Below are positions 21,105-31,500 of a DNA stretch of 64,000 nt, one piece after another. Position 1 is the first letter of the stretch. Every line of letters begins with the position of its first letter. The translations under genes were made by a program, and so were the position numbers. The DNA comes from Craspedostauros australis (taxonomy: Eukaryota; Bacillariophyta; Bacillariophyceae; Mastogloiales; Achnanthaceae). The notes under the pieces are model-generated. The model saw nothing but the letters and a program-made list of their open reading frames with translations, was not told where the DNA came from and made no database searches. Where the stretch lies: assembly GCA_026770025.1 (NCBI GenBank), contig JAMXDE010000006.1:186001-250000 (forward strand), in the 5' to 3' direction.

Positions 21105-21621
21105 GCGGACTGTGTCTCCGCTCCTTTCGGACCGTCGTCTTCTCTGAGTACCTGGCCTTGCACTGATGTGCTGGGGTTTTGTCTGTGCAATACCCCGCCT
21201 GTTGTTACCGCGGTGTTTGCTCTTGTTGTTGTCACCGCTGTTATTGTTCTTTTCGTAGTTGTTGTTGCTGTTGTTGTTGTTCTTGTTCTGATTATTGTTA
21301 TTGTTATTGTTGTGGTCTCTTGTAGTTACCGTCTTGATTGCTGATGATGTCGCTTGCTTCGCGATTCTCGCTCTTTCTCGTCGTTGCTTGACCTGCGTGT
21401 GTAACCGTCTCTTGTCGTACGGTGGTCGCTGTTTCGTTGACCCGGCGTTCCGGTGTAATTGCTAAGGCTGTGGCTGACGCAGTTCTTACCGCTGCGCGTT
21501 TCCCGAGGTCGTGTTCGTTCTTGTCCTCTTTTTTTTTTTTTTTTTTTTTGAACTCTTGTTGTCCTGCCCGAATCCTACGGAGTGGCCGCTTACGCGGCTG
21601 GTCCTATGGCGTTCCTGGCGA
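21105..21621 (-). other. LINE-1a inter-ORF spacer with A21 tract and CAA-rich leader
   Basis: 517 nt separate the two frames. On the transcript strand the spacer contains an uninterrupted run of 21 A (T run at 21529-21549) about 70 nt after the ORF1 stop. Roughly 100 nt of AAC/CAA/AAT repeats (21215-21316) follow, nearer the ORF2 start. Such unstructured A- and CAA-rich leaders favour ribosome recruitment in some systems; that role here is inference. Confidence 0.7.
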
Positions 21622-23961
21622 TTACGCTTGCACTGTGGCCTCTTCGCCACCGTCGGATTTGTCGGAACTTGTGTCCATGTTGACGATCTTATCGTCGGCC
21701 GGTTCATCTTCTGTGACCGACCCGTTGCTGCTTGAGCTGTCCTCTTCGTCGTCATCTCCTTCATTCTCTGCGATGGTTTCGGGTTGATCCACATCGAAGT
21801 CCGTCTTGGCCCGCGGGTCGGACGCGAAAGCACCCGGGTTGTTGGCCTTGTTGGAGGCTGCGTTGGTGATTGAGTACGCGACGTGGCTGGCCTGTTGTGC
21901 CGGTGAGGCTGTCGCGAGCGTGCCTACCGTGTAGTTGTCCCCATTCTGCGTCTTCGGGTTGGATGTTAATTCCACCTCGAACTGCAGCAGAGGAACCGGC
22001 TTCATATTGCCGTGCTCGTCCACGTACCCTTCCCATCCCATTTCTGCTGGGGTCATACCCATTGCCTCTTGTTCGTCCAGATTCAGGAATCGAGGACCTG
22101 CTTGCACCATCTGCCCCATTTCTTGCTCCTCTCTGCTGAGGACCAGGCCGGACTCCCAATCCACGTCGTAGTGCTCATTCTGCGCCCACGCGTGCGGAGT
22201 GAACCACCCTTGGCACCTGTAGTCCAATTTCTTGTAACAGAAAAATGGGAGCTTCGAAATGAGCTCGTGTGCCTCCACTCTCCTCTTTGGATGGAACACA
22301 AAGTGAGTCTGAGTCCAGTCACTCCTATCGGTGTCGACCGATACGAACAGTGAGTAGTCCGGGTCCTCGAAAGACCTGAGATTCATCACAACCTCGCGCA
22401 AGGTCAATCTCCAAATGGGAATCTCGACGTCCAACTGTAGGATTGAATGGACCCCTTGCACCTTCATCACCTTTTCGAACTCTCGTTGGTGAGCCGCCAT
22501 TTTACTCAGATTTGCCAGCTCTGACGGAGGGTGTTCGAATCTGGAATCCAATGCATCGGGCATGAACCTCATTTGTTTTCCCAACAGACGAATTGTGTCG
22601 GACCGGTTGTTGAAAAGGTCCTTCATGGCCACTCTGCACATGAGGGTCTTCGATTCTCCGCACATCACATGTGTGGCTCTGGGCCGGTTTCGAAAGTCGC
22701 TGGTGTCCTTGGGTCGGTTCTTCTTGCTGACCAGTTGGATCTCCTTCGTCCGGAGCTGGACGGCAAATTTCCCTTTCACAACCTCTGTTTCGTTGATGGC
22801 TTCGGTTAGGTCGTTGTTGTTGGTGGTACTGTGACTACCAAACAACCACCCTGCTGTCACGATGTTGTGCTCTTGGATGTCAGACTTGGAAAAGGATATC
22901 GCTGATGCTCGGAGTGTACCGTCGTCGTCGAATGCTTCGATGTCTGCTTTGTGGGCTACCCAGATCCTCGTGTAGGTGTTGAATCCTGTACGGGCGTACA
23001 GGCTCTCAACGAACTGCTTGATTGTCTCGCGGGATGTCCACGGAACGTCGGATGCCGTCCATGGTTTCATGTCTTTGCTTCTTCTCCATGCCACGATCTG
23101 GGCCTTCGAATCAGCGCTGAAAATGAAGGCTCTGACTTCGTTGAGGCTCGCGATGACCTGATTGATGAGCGGGTCATTGGATTCTCTCGCCATGGGCAGG
23201 CGGACGTCGAAGAAGGTTTTGTTGAAATCACTCAGCACATCGTTCACGCTGGGTAGATCTGCCTGTCTCGCCGACTTCCTTGGGAATGCCACTACCTTGC
23301 GTTTGGGTTTACGAGGCTTCTTCTTCTTCTTCGGGTTTGGTGAGGTTGTGGTCTCTTCTTCGTCCTCAAACTCGATTCCTTTGGACTGCATGAAGACGAT
23401 TCGTGCAGCTACCCAAGCGGAGGTTTCGTGTGTGGCCTTGATCCTTCCGGCGTCCCACATGTTGGGGAAGATGTTGGGGGTCGCAACCAGCCGAATCATG
23501 AGCTCCACCAGATTGATGTTTTGTTCAGGCTGAAGCTTGTTGTCGTAAGCGCGTTGAAATGCCTCCATCCACTCCTCCAGTGATTTTTCGATGTCCCCTT
23601 CCTTTGTGTTCGCCTTGATGTGCGCAACCGTTTCGTCGAGTGCGCCCTCCGCCCCTGTGGCGGCAGTGAAGGGTTGCGCATCTCGCGTCAGCAAATTGCG
23701 TTCGCGAAGGATGTCACCCCAAGATTTCTCATGGTCGTGACTCCAGATCCAACGGCCGTTGCTCGTCGTGTTGTCGCTTTTTGACGCTTTTTTCCGTGCG
23801 CCTTCCCGGGCTTGTTTTCGCCCCCCTCCTCCTCGTCCTCCCTCGCCGTCATCACCATTGTGACGGCCTCCTCTCCCTTGACGTCCTGATGCCCTCTGCT
23901 GAGTGCGGGGTGGCCTTGGGTTAGCTCTGCCAGAGCCGTTTGCTGCGTCGGTGCGCGCCAT
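21622..23961 (-). CDS. LINE-1a ORF1 protein
   Basis: Presumed nucleic-acid-binding partner of ORF2. The frame is open back to 23967, but the first ATG is at 23961 (MARTDAANG), giving 779 residues. The N-terminus is Arg/Gly-rich (RASGRQGRGGRHNG, RGGGGRKQ), an RNA-binding composition. A Lys-rich block (KKKKKPRKPKRK) follows, then a long folded part and an acidic Ser/Asp C-terminus. No zinc knuckle or RRM is visible. Four short stretches occur in the same order in the ORF1 of LINE-2: RFMPDALDS, MAAHQ...GVHSI, WRLTLREVV, and LDYRCQGWFTPHAW. Together with position and length this supports a shared ORF1 family with unknown fold. Confidence 0.82.
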   Translation of the reverse strand: MARTDAANGSGRANPRPPRTQQRASGRQGRGGRHNGDDGEGGRGGGGRKQAREGARKKASKSDNTTSNGRWIWSHDHEKSWGDILRERNLLTRDAQPFTAATGAEGALDETVAHIKANTKEGDIEKSLEEWMEAFQRAYDNKLQPEQNINLVELMIRLVATPNIFPNMWDAGRIKATHETSAWVAARIVFMQSKGIEFEDEEETTTSPNPKKKKKPRKPKRKVVAFPRKSARQADLPSVNDVLSDFNKTFFDVRLPMARESNDPLINQVIASLNEVRAFIFSADSKAQIVAWRRSKDMKPWTASDVPWTSRETIKQFVESLYARTGFNTYTRIWVAHKADIEAFDDDGTLRASAISFSKSDIQEHNIVTAGWLFGSHSTTNNNDLTEAINETEVVKGKFAVQLRTKEIQLVSKKNRPKDTSDFRNRPRATHVMCGESKTLMCRVAMKDLFNNRSDTIRLLGKQMRFMPDALDSRFEHPPSELANLSKMAAHQREFEKVMKVQGVHSILQLDVEIPIWRLTLREVVMNLRSFEDPDYSLFVSVDTDRSDWTQTHFVFHPKRRVEAHELISKLPFFCYKKLDYRCQGWFTPHAWAQNEHYDVDWESGLVLSREEQEMGQMVQAGPRFLNLDEQEAMGMTPAEMGWEGYVDEHGNMKPVPLLQFEVELTSNPKTQNGDNYTVGTLATASPAQQASHVAYSITNAASNKANNPGAFASDPRAKTDFDVDQPETIAENEGDDDEEDSSSSNGSVTEDEPADDKIVNMDTSSDKSDGGEEATVQA

Positions 23962-24062
23962 TGTCAAGTTTTTTGTTCTGGTAGTAATTGTACGTGTTCT
24001 ACGTAAGATTTTTAGTACTGGTCCTACATACGTCTTCTCGGTGGAAGGGTCACGCGGACTAT

Positions 24063-24077
24063 GGAATCGAGATTATA
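24063..24077. repeat. Target-site duplication of LINE-1a, right copy
   Basis: GGAATCGAGATTATA, identical to 15503-15517. Confidence 0.93.
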
Positions 24078-24404
24078 TCTTAGTCATGGTATGCTGACTT
24101 GTCTAGTGACGCCAGGCGCATCAGTGAGCACGTGGCAACAACAGTTAGAATACAGATCGCCGTCGTCAGAGATGATGCATGCATCTTGTCGACATCGACG
24201 GATCATGTTGGCAAGTTCCGTTCGCGGATACCTTGCGATCATGCTAGACGGTGTTGTTGTTTGGTATTCTGTTTGCTATTTCATTACGTAGACACTCCAA
24301 TCCTCTCGGTGTCTCTTCTGCTCTTGCCCGATGCTCTTGGCGCGTCTCTTCAGTTGGTACAACTATGAGTTGGTACACAAGATGCTCTCTTGCTGTTGCT
24401 CGTA

Positions 24405-24425
24405 CTCTCTCTCTCTCTCTCTCTC
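24405..24425. repeat. (CT)n microsatellite
   Basis: CT dinucleotide run of about 21 bases in the spacer between LINE-1a and MATE copy 2. Confidence 0.93.
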
Positions 24426-25120
24426 AATGTTGCATGTTCACTCCACGCAACATTCCGTACTTGACGCGTACTCCGCATGCAGTACATACTCCGTCATACC
24501 ATTCTCTATTGGCCCACTACTCCACGAGTAATCACCAATGCTCCCACACTGCTCTCCTCCTTGCATACTTACAATCTCGATGTCCCTTGGTCATCGAATC
24601 TTCGCCTCTTTGATCTGATATTGAGACAGATGTCGACTTGGTGACACCTTGACATCTTGTCAACGTCAGCTGTTGGTTCCATGGTCCTTCTGATTCCACA
24701 TTCCATCGATGATGCAATGGTCTGGCAGATGATATTGTCATTTGAGGTTTAGTTGGGAGGTACATCGAGTTTTGCTCGATACCATACGTTTCCATTGATG
24801 CATGGACGGACGATGTTCCTGATTCTCTCAGAAATGATTGTTCACAAATGTCCTTCTGAAATTCTGTTTTTTGTGTGTTCCATTTCTACTGTAATTCTGA
24901 CGAATCACAGCATACTATCGACACGAATGTAGTTTTACCGTCCAAGCACGTATTAGAGAATAATGGGTGAATGATGCACATATACACGTACATCTCGACA
25001 GACATAGCTTGCGGACCAGAGTAGAACAACAAACACACTCAGACAACGTCAAGTGCAGCATGGCCATGTTGCAGCGCCATCACTACACAAGCACACCGCA
25101 TGTGTTTATCACGCTCTCGG

Positions 25121-25145
25121 ACACACACACACACTCTCTCTCTCT
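25121..25145. repeat. (AC)n(TC)n compound microsatellite
   Basis: AC run that changes directly to a CT run, about 25 bases in all. Confidence 0.93.
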
Positions 25146-25473
25146 AGAAAGATTAACAATCTATCCTCGCGATACATACGAGTGTGATAGTTGGGGAGTA
25201 AGACACGTAGAGTAGAATACCTTGACTCGCCGCATCAATTAGCACTGGATTCAAACGCCAATGTTTCCGTATGTACATAGTACAAGTGAAGGTGAAGGGC
25301 AAGCCGATCGAAGGCAATGTTACGAGTACCCTGACACCCATACTCGTACTATTGAAAGAGGTTAATCAACAATCAACGTTCATATTGTGGCGATCTTGCT
25401 CTACTCTATCCGCATTTATTATTTGGTTGGTATTCTATTATGTATTTGTATTAGGTTTAGTACGATATAGAAT

Positions 25474-27000
25474 TTATGCCATCAGCAAATGAGTTCGTTC
25501 GTTGCATTCTCCATCGTCCTGTTTTGCCTCGGACGCATCGTCACCAACAGCGCCAACACTATCATCGGCATCAGCATCGCCTCCTTCCATGCCCTCCCTC
25601 TGCTGGATCTCCAAGCTGAACGCATCCCAATCCTTCCTCATGAATGCAGCGAACAGCGACACGAGGATGCCGAAGTATGGCACCACGATCCAGGTCCATG
25701 TCGCGCTGAGACCATGACCTTGGATGATCGTCTCGTAGTATGTGACCGGGAGACCAATCACCCACAGGAAGAAGAAATTGATCGCACCCAACGTCCATTG
25801 CAAACCCAGACCGTTGGCGATTCCGTTGGAGCAGAGGAACACCATCAGGAAGAAGCCGTAGCCGCACACCTTCACCCAGATCTCGTCCGCGCCATCGATG
25901 ACTTCCTGTTCTGTTGTGAAGATGGAGAACAGCTCGAACCGGAAGATATAGACCAGCACTGACGTGATGAAGTAGCAGACGGTTGCAATCGTCATGGTGA
26001 CAGCCACCAACAGCTTTGCCCGCTGTACGTTGATTGGAAGCAAGACGCCCATGCGGATGGACAAAGCCGTGCTGGTGCCAGATGGACCCATGGAGAGTGC
26101 CATGATGATCTGTGTCGGGATGGTATGGACGCTGAGTGGAATGACTCCCAACATGCCCACGATCAGACCCAGCGCCTCCCAGTACACCCATTCGGATTGT
26201 GCCAGCATACCTCCAGCTCCCAATGACACATACTCGACGAAACGTTCGTAGTTCAGCACTTCTCGCCAACACTGCAGTCCCGGCCATGTCCTTGGCTCGT
26301 GTGGCTGTTTCCACCACACGATGAAAACCAAAATCATTGCCTGTGATATCTGAAACACGAGGAATGCATACGCCGATCCGATGAAACCGTACCACTCAGT
26401 GAAAAGGATCAGAGTGATCGGAAGAATGATCAAACATGAGATGAGGCATGAACACAGCGCCGGCATCATGATGTTCTGGGCTGCGAGGAACTTCCAGATC
26501 GCACTGTACAGGGAGAAGAACGGCAGCGAGATCGCGAGGATGTTGTACCATTGGGATGCGTACATGGCGGCTTCAGGGTCCTGCCCGAGCGCTTCCAACA
26601 GCGGTCTCATGTGAAAGACTAATGGAACGTTGACGATGGCGAGCAGCACGATGCTTGCAAGGAAACCTCTCATGCAGAGCAATCCAACCTCCTTGTAGTT
26701 GCCTGCACCGAAGGCCTGGGGCGCGAGCGTGTCAGATGCGCTGTAGAGGCCAACGAGAAGACTCAAAGAACAGAGGTTGCCTGTGAGGTTGGCCAACGTG
26801 AAGCCGCTGAGGTAGACGGAGCCGAATCTCCGTCCAATGCAACTGGCGGTTGCGAATGGGGTGAAGACGGGACCGATTTGCAGCAGCATGCTTGGGATGG
26901 CCACTTCGAGAAAGGGGCGCAGCTCATGTCGCAACAGATCTTTGATGGATTCCATGGTGATGATGTTTGTTTGGCTGGATTTGGTGGTGTCCGTCCCCAT
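25474..27000 (-). CDS. MATE family efflux transporter, copy 2
   Basis: Paralogue of the gene at 12441-14060 with nearly the same protein from MESIKDLLRHELRPF to the last hydrophobic segment, including SASDTLAPQAFGAG and the second-half QSEWVYWEALGL region. Same transporter role. Differences cluster in the N-terminal ~25 residues, in the penultimate hydrophobic segment (VCGYGFFLMVFLCSNGIANG against VCIYNFFLTVFSSSTGVANG), and in the tail, where the SHGDSDSDGD stretch is replaced by DADADDSVGA. The ATG equivalent to the start of copy 1 is present near 27063, but a one-base deletion puts it out of frame. The first in-frame ATG is at 27000 (MGTDTTKSS), giving 508 residues and keeping all membrane segments. 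Stop TAA 25474-25476. Confidence 0.9.
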   Translation of the reverse strand: MGTDTTKSSQTNIITMESIKDLLRHELRPFLEVAIPSMLLQIGPVFTPFATASCIGRRFGSVYLSGFTLANLTGNLCSLSLLVGLYSASDTLAPQAFGAGNYKEVGLLCMRGFLASIVLLAIVNVPLVFHMRPLLEALGQDPEAAMYASQWYNILAISLPFFSLYSAIWKFLAAQNIMMPALCSCLISCLIILPITLILFTEWYGFIGSAYAFLVFQISQAMILVFIVWWKQPHEPRTWPGLQCWREVLNYERFVEYVSLGAGGMLAQSEWVYWEALGLIVGMLGVIPLSVHTIPTQIIMALSMGPSGTSTALSIRMGVLLPINVQRAKLLVAVTMTIATVCYFITSVLVYIFRFELFSIFTTEQEVIDGADEIWVKVCGYGFFLMVFLCSNGIANGLGLQWTLGAINFFFLWVIGLPVTYYETIIQGHGLSATWTWIVVPYFGILVSLFAAFMRKDWDAFSLEIQQREGMEGGDADADDSVGAVGDDASEAKQDDGECNERTHLLMA

Positions 27001-27512
27001 GATGCCGTCTCGTCCTCCTTCTCGTTGGACTGTGCGATCGTTGATACCATCGGTGGACACATGCTGGATGCGTGCTGTTCCAAGGGCTTTGCGCTGTCAG
27101 CTCGAACGAATGGACTCCAGTTGTGGAAGGAATTCCACCAGGGCAGTATACTTTATTTTGACCCCATTCAGGATACGATTGTACGTTTCTGCCAATGTTG
27201 AAGACGAGGACCTGTATCATCCTTGTATGGTGTAGAGAGTATATCCCTAATGAGTGTTTTCGTGCCTCGCAACGCATGGCCAAGGGACCATGCCTCAGGA
27301 CGCATGAACCTACCCCCATGCGTTGTGACGCATGTGCGGGCCAAACCACGGGAGCGGACGCGAACCCCTCCGAGATTTGGGATTCCTGTTTTGTTTTTCT
27401 TCGTTTCCTCATCCCTTCTCATCCTTTTGTTCATCTGCGATTGTTTCCCGTGCTCATCGTTGCCAGCGCCAAACATCGTCTTGCGCACAGCCTCCAACTA
27501 TCTTAAAATAAA
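27001..27512. other. Intergenic upstream of MATE copy 2
   Basis: 512 bp from the MATE copy 2 start to the outer end of the piggyBac-like element; presumed promoter. Homology to the upstream of copy 1 stops within a few bases of the ancestral start codon. No other feature seen. Confidence 0.55.
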
Positions 27513-27550
27513 TTATCCCTTAACGACCCAACGCCCAATAATTGGGCAAT
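27513..27550 (+). repeat. piggyBac-like left terminal inverted repeat
   Basis: Starts TTATCCCTTAACGACC and contains a near-palindrome, GCCCAATAATTGGGC (27533-27547). The reverse complement aligns with the right end through TTATCCCTTTACGACC and GCCCATATTATGGGC after a 6-nt gap. Confidence 0.82.
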
Positions 27551-27680
27551 AAAATTTTATAATCGGCTATTCCAACTTTCGACCCCAACGCCTACAAGTG
27601 GGAACCTCGTTTCTTTACATATTCTTAATCCTCTCGAGCTCCTCTTTCCAACCATGCTATCACATTTATATGTCTGTTAC

Positions 27681-27685
27681 TGTCT
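27681..27685. repeat. Copia A target-site duplication, left
   Basis: TGTCT, matching 44368-44372 directly outside the other LTR. Confidence 0.9.
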
Positions 27686-28446
27686 AGCGAGAATAGAGGG
27701 CAAATGAAGTCCGGTTGTGTCCGGCTTTGCCTTCCAGTGTCGGACTTTGGCAGGTCAAAAGGGGAAGTGAAACTGCCAACGTCAGCGCGGTTAAACGTAG
27801 TGTGACCACGAACGTAGATGAGACGATTGAGAATGTGTTTTGAGTTGATTTGGTGGTTGTAAAGCTTGAGTTTTTGTAAGATTGTTGTTTTTATGAGATT
27901 GTTTTGGTTGAAGGTTGGAGAGGAAAACGAGATGGGCTGGTCATCACACTGCTCTGCTGTTGGTTGTCGCTGTTCATGGTCTTGTACATTTGAAAAATTG
28001 CTCCACAATCCCCAGGCGATGAAACCACGATGCTTCATCGCTCTTGGCAGGTTTGAGAGCTGATTCTCCAATTGTTGGGGTGAAGGTGCGAGTGTTCCAT
28101 GTCTTAGTCTTGTTCCAATTTTGCAGGATAGTCTTGCTTTTGATCCAAGACCGGCACATCCTGCATGGAAGATGTCAGTTTCATACATATGTAATCTTGG
28201 AACACATGGCAAAGAGGCAAGTGAGAAGCATCAACTGTGCATGCAGGATGAGCCATGCACTTGTATTCTTGCAGACAGATGCCTTCACATATGTAATCTC
28301 TTTTGGAGGTAGAGTGCCTGTCCATTTGTTGCTCAATCGTGTGTACTGGTGGTAGTACAGACAATTCGGTCACCGGTCAATGGGGGCATGAAGGGAAAAT
28401 ACCAATTTTCAGCAATTTTTCAGTGACATCATGGTATATTGCAACT
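27686..28446 (-). repeat. Copia A 3' LTR
   Basis: 761 bp, same as 43607-44367. On the element strand the LTR begins AGTTGCAATATACC and ends TATTCTCGCT, so its ends are AG...CT rather than TG...CA. Confidence 0.95.
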
Positions 28447-28455
28447 CTCCCTCTC
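28447..28455 (-). other. Copia A polypurine tract
   Basis: GAGAGGGAG on the element strand, directly abutting the 3' LTR; expected plus-strand primer, and independent support for the LTR edge. Confidence 0.75.
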
Positions 28456-28513
28456 GACAAGCAATGGGACCCGTATCGTGAAAAACCTCTTCTTCTTCAA
28501 ACCATCTCACCGT

Positions 28514-31500
28514 TTACCATCCCATGAGCAATTTGCGAAGAGACTCAAATATCTCCCGCACTGAGCCCTTGGTAAAGATGTCGGCGATTTGTTCTGCGGA
28601 TGCCACGCGCTGGATCTTGATGAAGCCCTCCTTCACCCAGTACCAGAAGAAATGCCACTTCACAAGAAAGTGCTTGGTGCGATTTGTGATGTGATGCTTC
28701 GTTGCGAGTGAGATACACGCGTTGTTGTCTTCAAACACGGTGCACTGGAGATGCGTGAGCAACTCCTGCTTGAGTCCGGTGCGGGCGGCGACCTCCCGAA
28801 TGAGCTGTTGTAGTGGAATGAGGGCTCGCATTGCCATTGATAGCGCAGCATATTCGGCCTCAGTTGTAGAGAGAGCTATCTCGGTCTGCAGCTTGGACCG
28901 CCAGATTAGAGGACATCCTCCAAGGATAATGATGTATCCAGTACGCGACTTGACTGATGTAGGATTATCGTCGGGCTCTCGATGATGTAGCCCAGCAAAA
29001 TCAGCATCGACGTAGCATTGCAGGTCCAGCTTGCCAGATGGCCGGATGATGGTGCCTTGTGCCTTGGTTCGCGCAAGGTACCGCACGATGGTCTTAAGCG
29101 CCCTGGCGTGGGATTGCTTGGGAGAGTGGCTGAAGCGTGCTGCTTGGGACACAGCAAACGCAATGTCTGGCCTTGTGTTGGTTGCCAAGTACAGCAGCAT
29201 ACCGATGATAGACCGATAGTTCCAAGATTCCTTCATCGCTTCTCCATCCGGATCACTACCGAGAGCTGCTTTGGTAGCAGGAATCCAGTTTGGGTTGCAC
29301 GCTTCCATTCCAGTTGCCGCGATGATCTTATCGATCAGTCCTTGCTGAGACATGTGGATCGATCCGTCGCGGTTCTTATCCAGTTTGATTCCAAGGAACT
29401 CGTTGAACGTTCCTTCCTTGGTCAGCTCGAAGCCGCGTCTGGTCATTGACTGGATGAAATCGTCGATGTCCTTCTCGTGTGGTGCTGCAATGCCTGCGTC
29501 GTCCACATATAGTGCCAGCATCATCCCAGGGCGCAAGAACAGACAGGGGTCCTGCTCGCTGGCCTTGAACCCTTCAGCTGTTAGTGCTCGCAGTAGGTGC
29601 TCATGCCAGAGCCGAGGGGCCACTGTCAAGCCATATAGGCTCTTTCGGAGCTTGAGACATACATTGGGTCCATTGGTTGACCAAAAGCCCCGAGGTAGGT
29701 GGATGTAGATGTCTCGATGGATGGCGGCTTGGACGAAGGCGCTCACAAAGTCGATTGACACAGTGACCCATCCAAGGAGAATTGCGGTGATTAGGAAGAC
29801 GCGGACCGACGGCCAAGCGACCACAGGAGCAAGAGTGGATTCCGTTTCGTCCACAAGGCCACCTCGAACGCAGAACCTGGCCTTGTGCTTCTTGATGGAT
29901 CCGTCAGGTCGGCGCTTGCGACGGAACACCCAGGTACCCGGTGCAATCTTGCCAACTGCTTCGGCCTTGCTGACCTCGACCCATGTGCCCTTGGAGACCA
30001 AGTCTGTGACTTCTTTCTTGGCTGCTTCCATCCATTTCTCTCTGTCTTCGTCCTTCATAGCTTCATCAAAGGAAAGGGTGTCGGGGTCTGTTGGTGATGC
30101 TTTGAAGCTGCTCGGTCCCTCGCTCAGCTCCAGGTGGCCGTTAGACATCAGGAAGACGGCTTCGGATCCTGAGATGGATCTGCCAGATGGGTCGGATTCG
30201 CCGTCCTCATTCATCGTCAGAAACGCATATTCCTCTGCTCCGTTGGTGTCGCAGGCGGTCATGGATGGATCTGCGAGCTGCGGGATGGAGTTGATCCACA
30301 GGCATTGCTCAACGTCATCTGGATCATGGTCGCTGGTGTCTTGTTCAGCGGAATCGGGCATGTTGCTGTCGGGGTTGTCACTGGACCTGGAGGCATTGGA
30401 TTGGGAGTTCTCTTCGCCATTGGGAGAGACTCGAGGCAGCCCTTCCGGAGGATCTATATTGTGGCCTGCAGCTACCTGAGTCCACCAGTCTCTGAGCTCA
30501 TCAAAGTCAAAGTTGGTTGAGTATGCGTCAAGTCCGTAGTGCTCAATGATGTGAAGCGCGGTGAGGAGATTTGCGAGTTGATCGATCTCATTTTGCAAGT
30601 CCTGAGGCAGAGCGAACTCCTCTTCCTGTTGGTCGTCTCTCCTGTCTGGATCTCTCCCATCGTCTTGTACAGCCATGTGCACCATGATTCGATCTCCTCC
30701 TTCATCGATATCATCATTGTCGCTCCAGTCTTGCTGCAGCAAGCGACCATGTACTGCGTAGATGGTTTCAGACATGTCTGCGATCTGCCAGCGAAAGTGG
30801 TTGTCCGGCGAGTCGTAGAGAGCCAAAGTGGAGAGTGCAGTCCTGATCATATCGCAGGCAGCTTCTTCAGCGGCAGTCAAGCGGGCTCTGGCATTGCTGT
30901 CCACTTGTGCGATGTGTGGATTGATACGTCCACAGGAGTCCTGTTTGAGTTTTTCAAGCTCGGACATGGAAGTTGTCATGTGGATTGCTGCTTCCTCAAT
31001 GCTGTGCAGTGGTTCAGTGATTGGGCTGTTGCTTCCGTTGGCTCCTTTCAGGAGTTCAATCGCTGAGAGAATCGAGCTTGACAAGTGGGCGGCCGTCACA
31101 GCATCAATGGATGGTGAGGTCTGGTGAATTGGTTGGCAGACGAAGGCCTGAGCCATGCCACCCATCTGGCTGTATTCAAGGCGTTGTGGAGGAGCTCTCT
31201 TTCTGGGGTTGGATCGTCTTGCTTCAATCCGTGCCGATCGACGGACTGGTTGCTGCTGTCGATTTCGTCTGCGACGCTCCCTCTGTTGAGGTGCTGGGTT
31301 CGATGCAATTGGAGATGTTTCTGGCTGAGCCTTCGCTGAGCTAGCATCAGGTGTCTCCACGCTGGGTCTGTCATGGTCCATGGTGTCCTGATCGTCAGAT
31401 GGGAGTGGTATGTTGTCGTTGTCGTCACCCTTGTCGTCATGAGCAGCCTCCCTGCGCGATGGTGGGACTGAGTCTCGCAAGTTGGCCTTCTCCATATTGT

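Larger units (their letters stand above)
15518..24062 (-). mobile_element. Full-length non-LTR retrotransposon (LINE-1a)
   Basis: An 8545-bp element bounded by a perfect 15-bp target duplication. In transcript order (minus strand) it has a ~100-nt 5' UTR, ORF1 (23961-21622), a 517-nt A/CAA-rich spacer, ORF2 with AP-like endonuclease, reverse transcriptase and RNase H (21104-15624), and a short 3' UTR ending in a TTATTATTAT tail. Both frames are uninterrupted and the duplication is perfect, so insertion was recent and the copy may be competent for movement. It lies in the spacer between the two MATE genes. Architecture and motifs resemble RNase H-bearing LINEs of stramenopiles; a clade name would need a tree. 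Confidence 0.93.
24078..25473. other. Intergenic downstream of MATE copy 2
   Basis: 1.4 kb without a supported gene. Holds a CT microsatellite at 24405-24425 and a compound AC/TC microsatellite at 25121-25145; the rest is AT-rich unique sequence with short open frames only. Confidence 0.6.
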
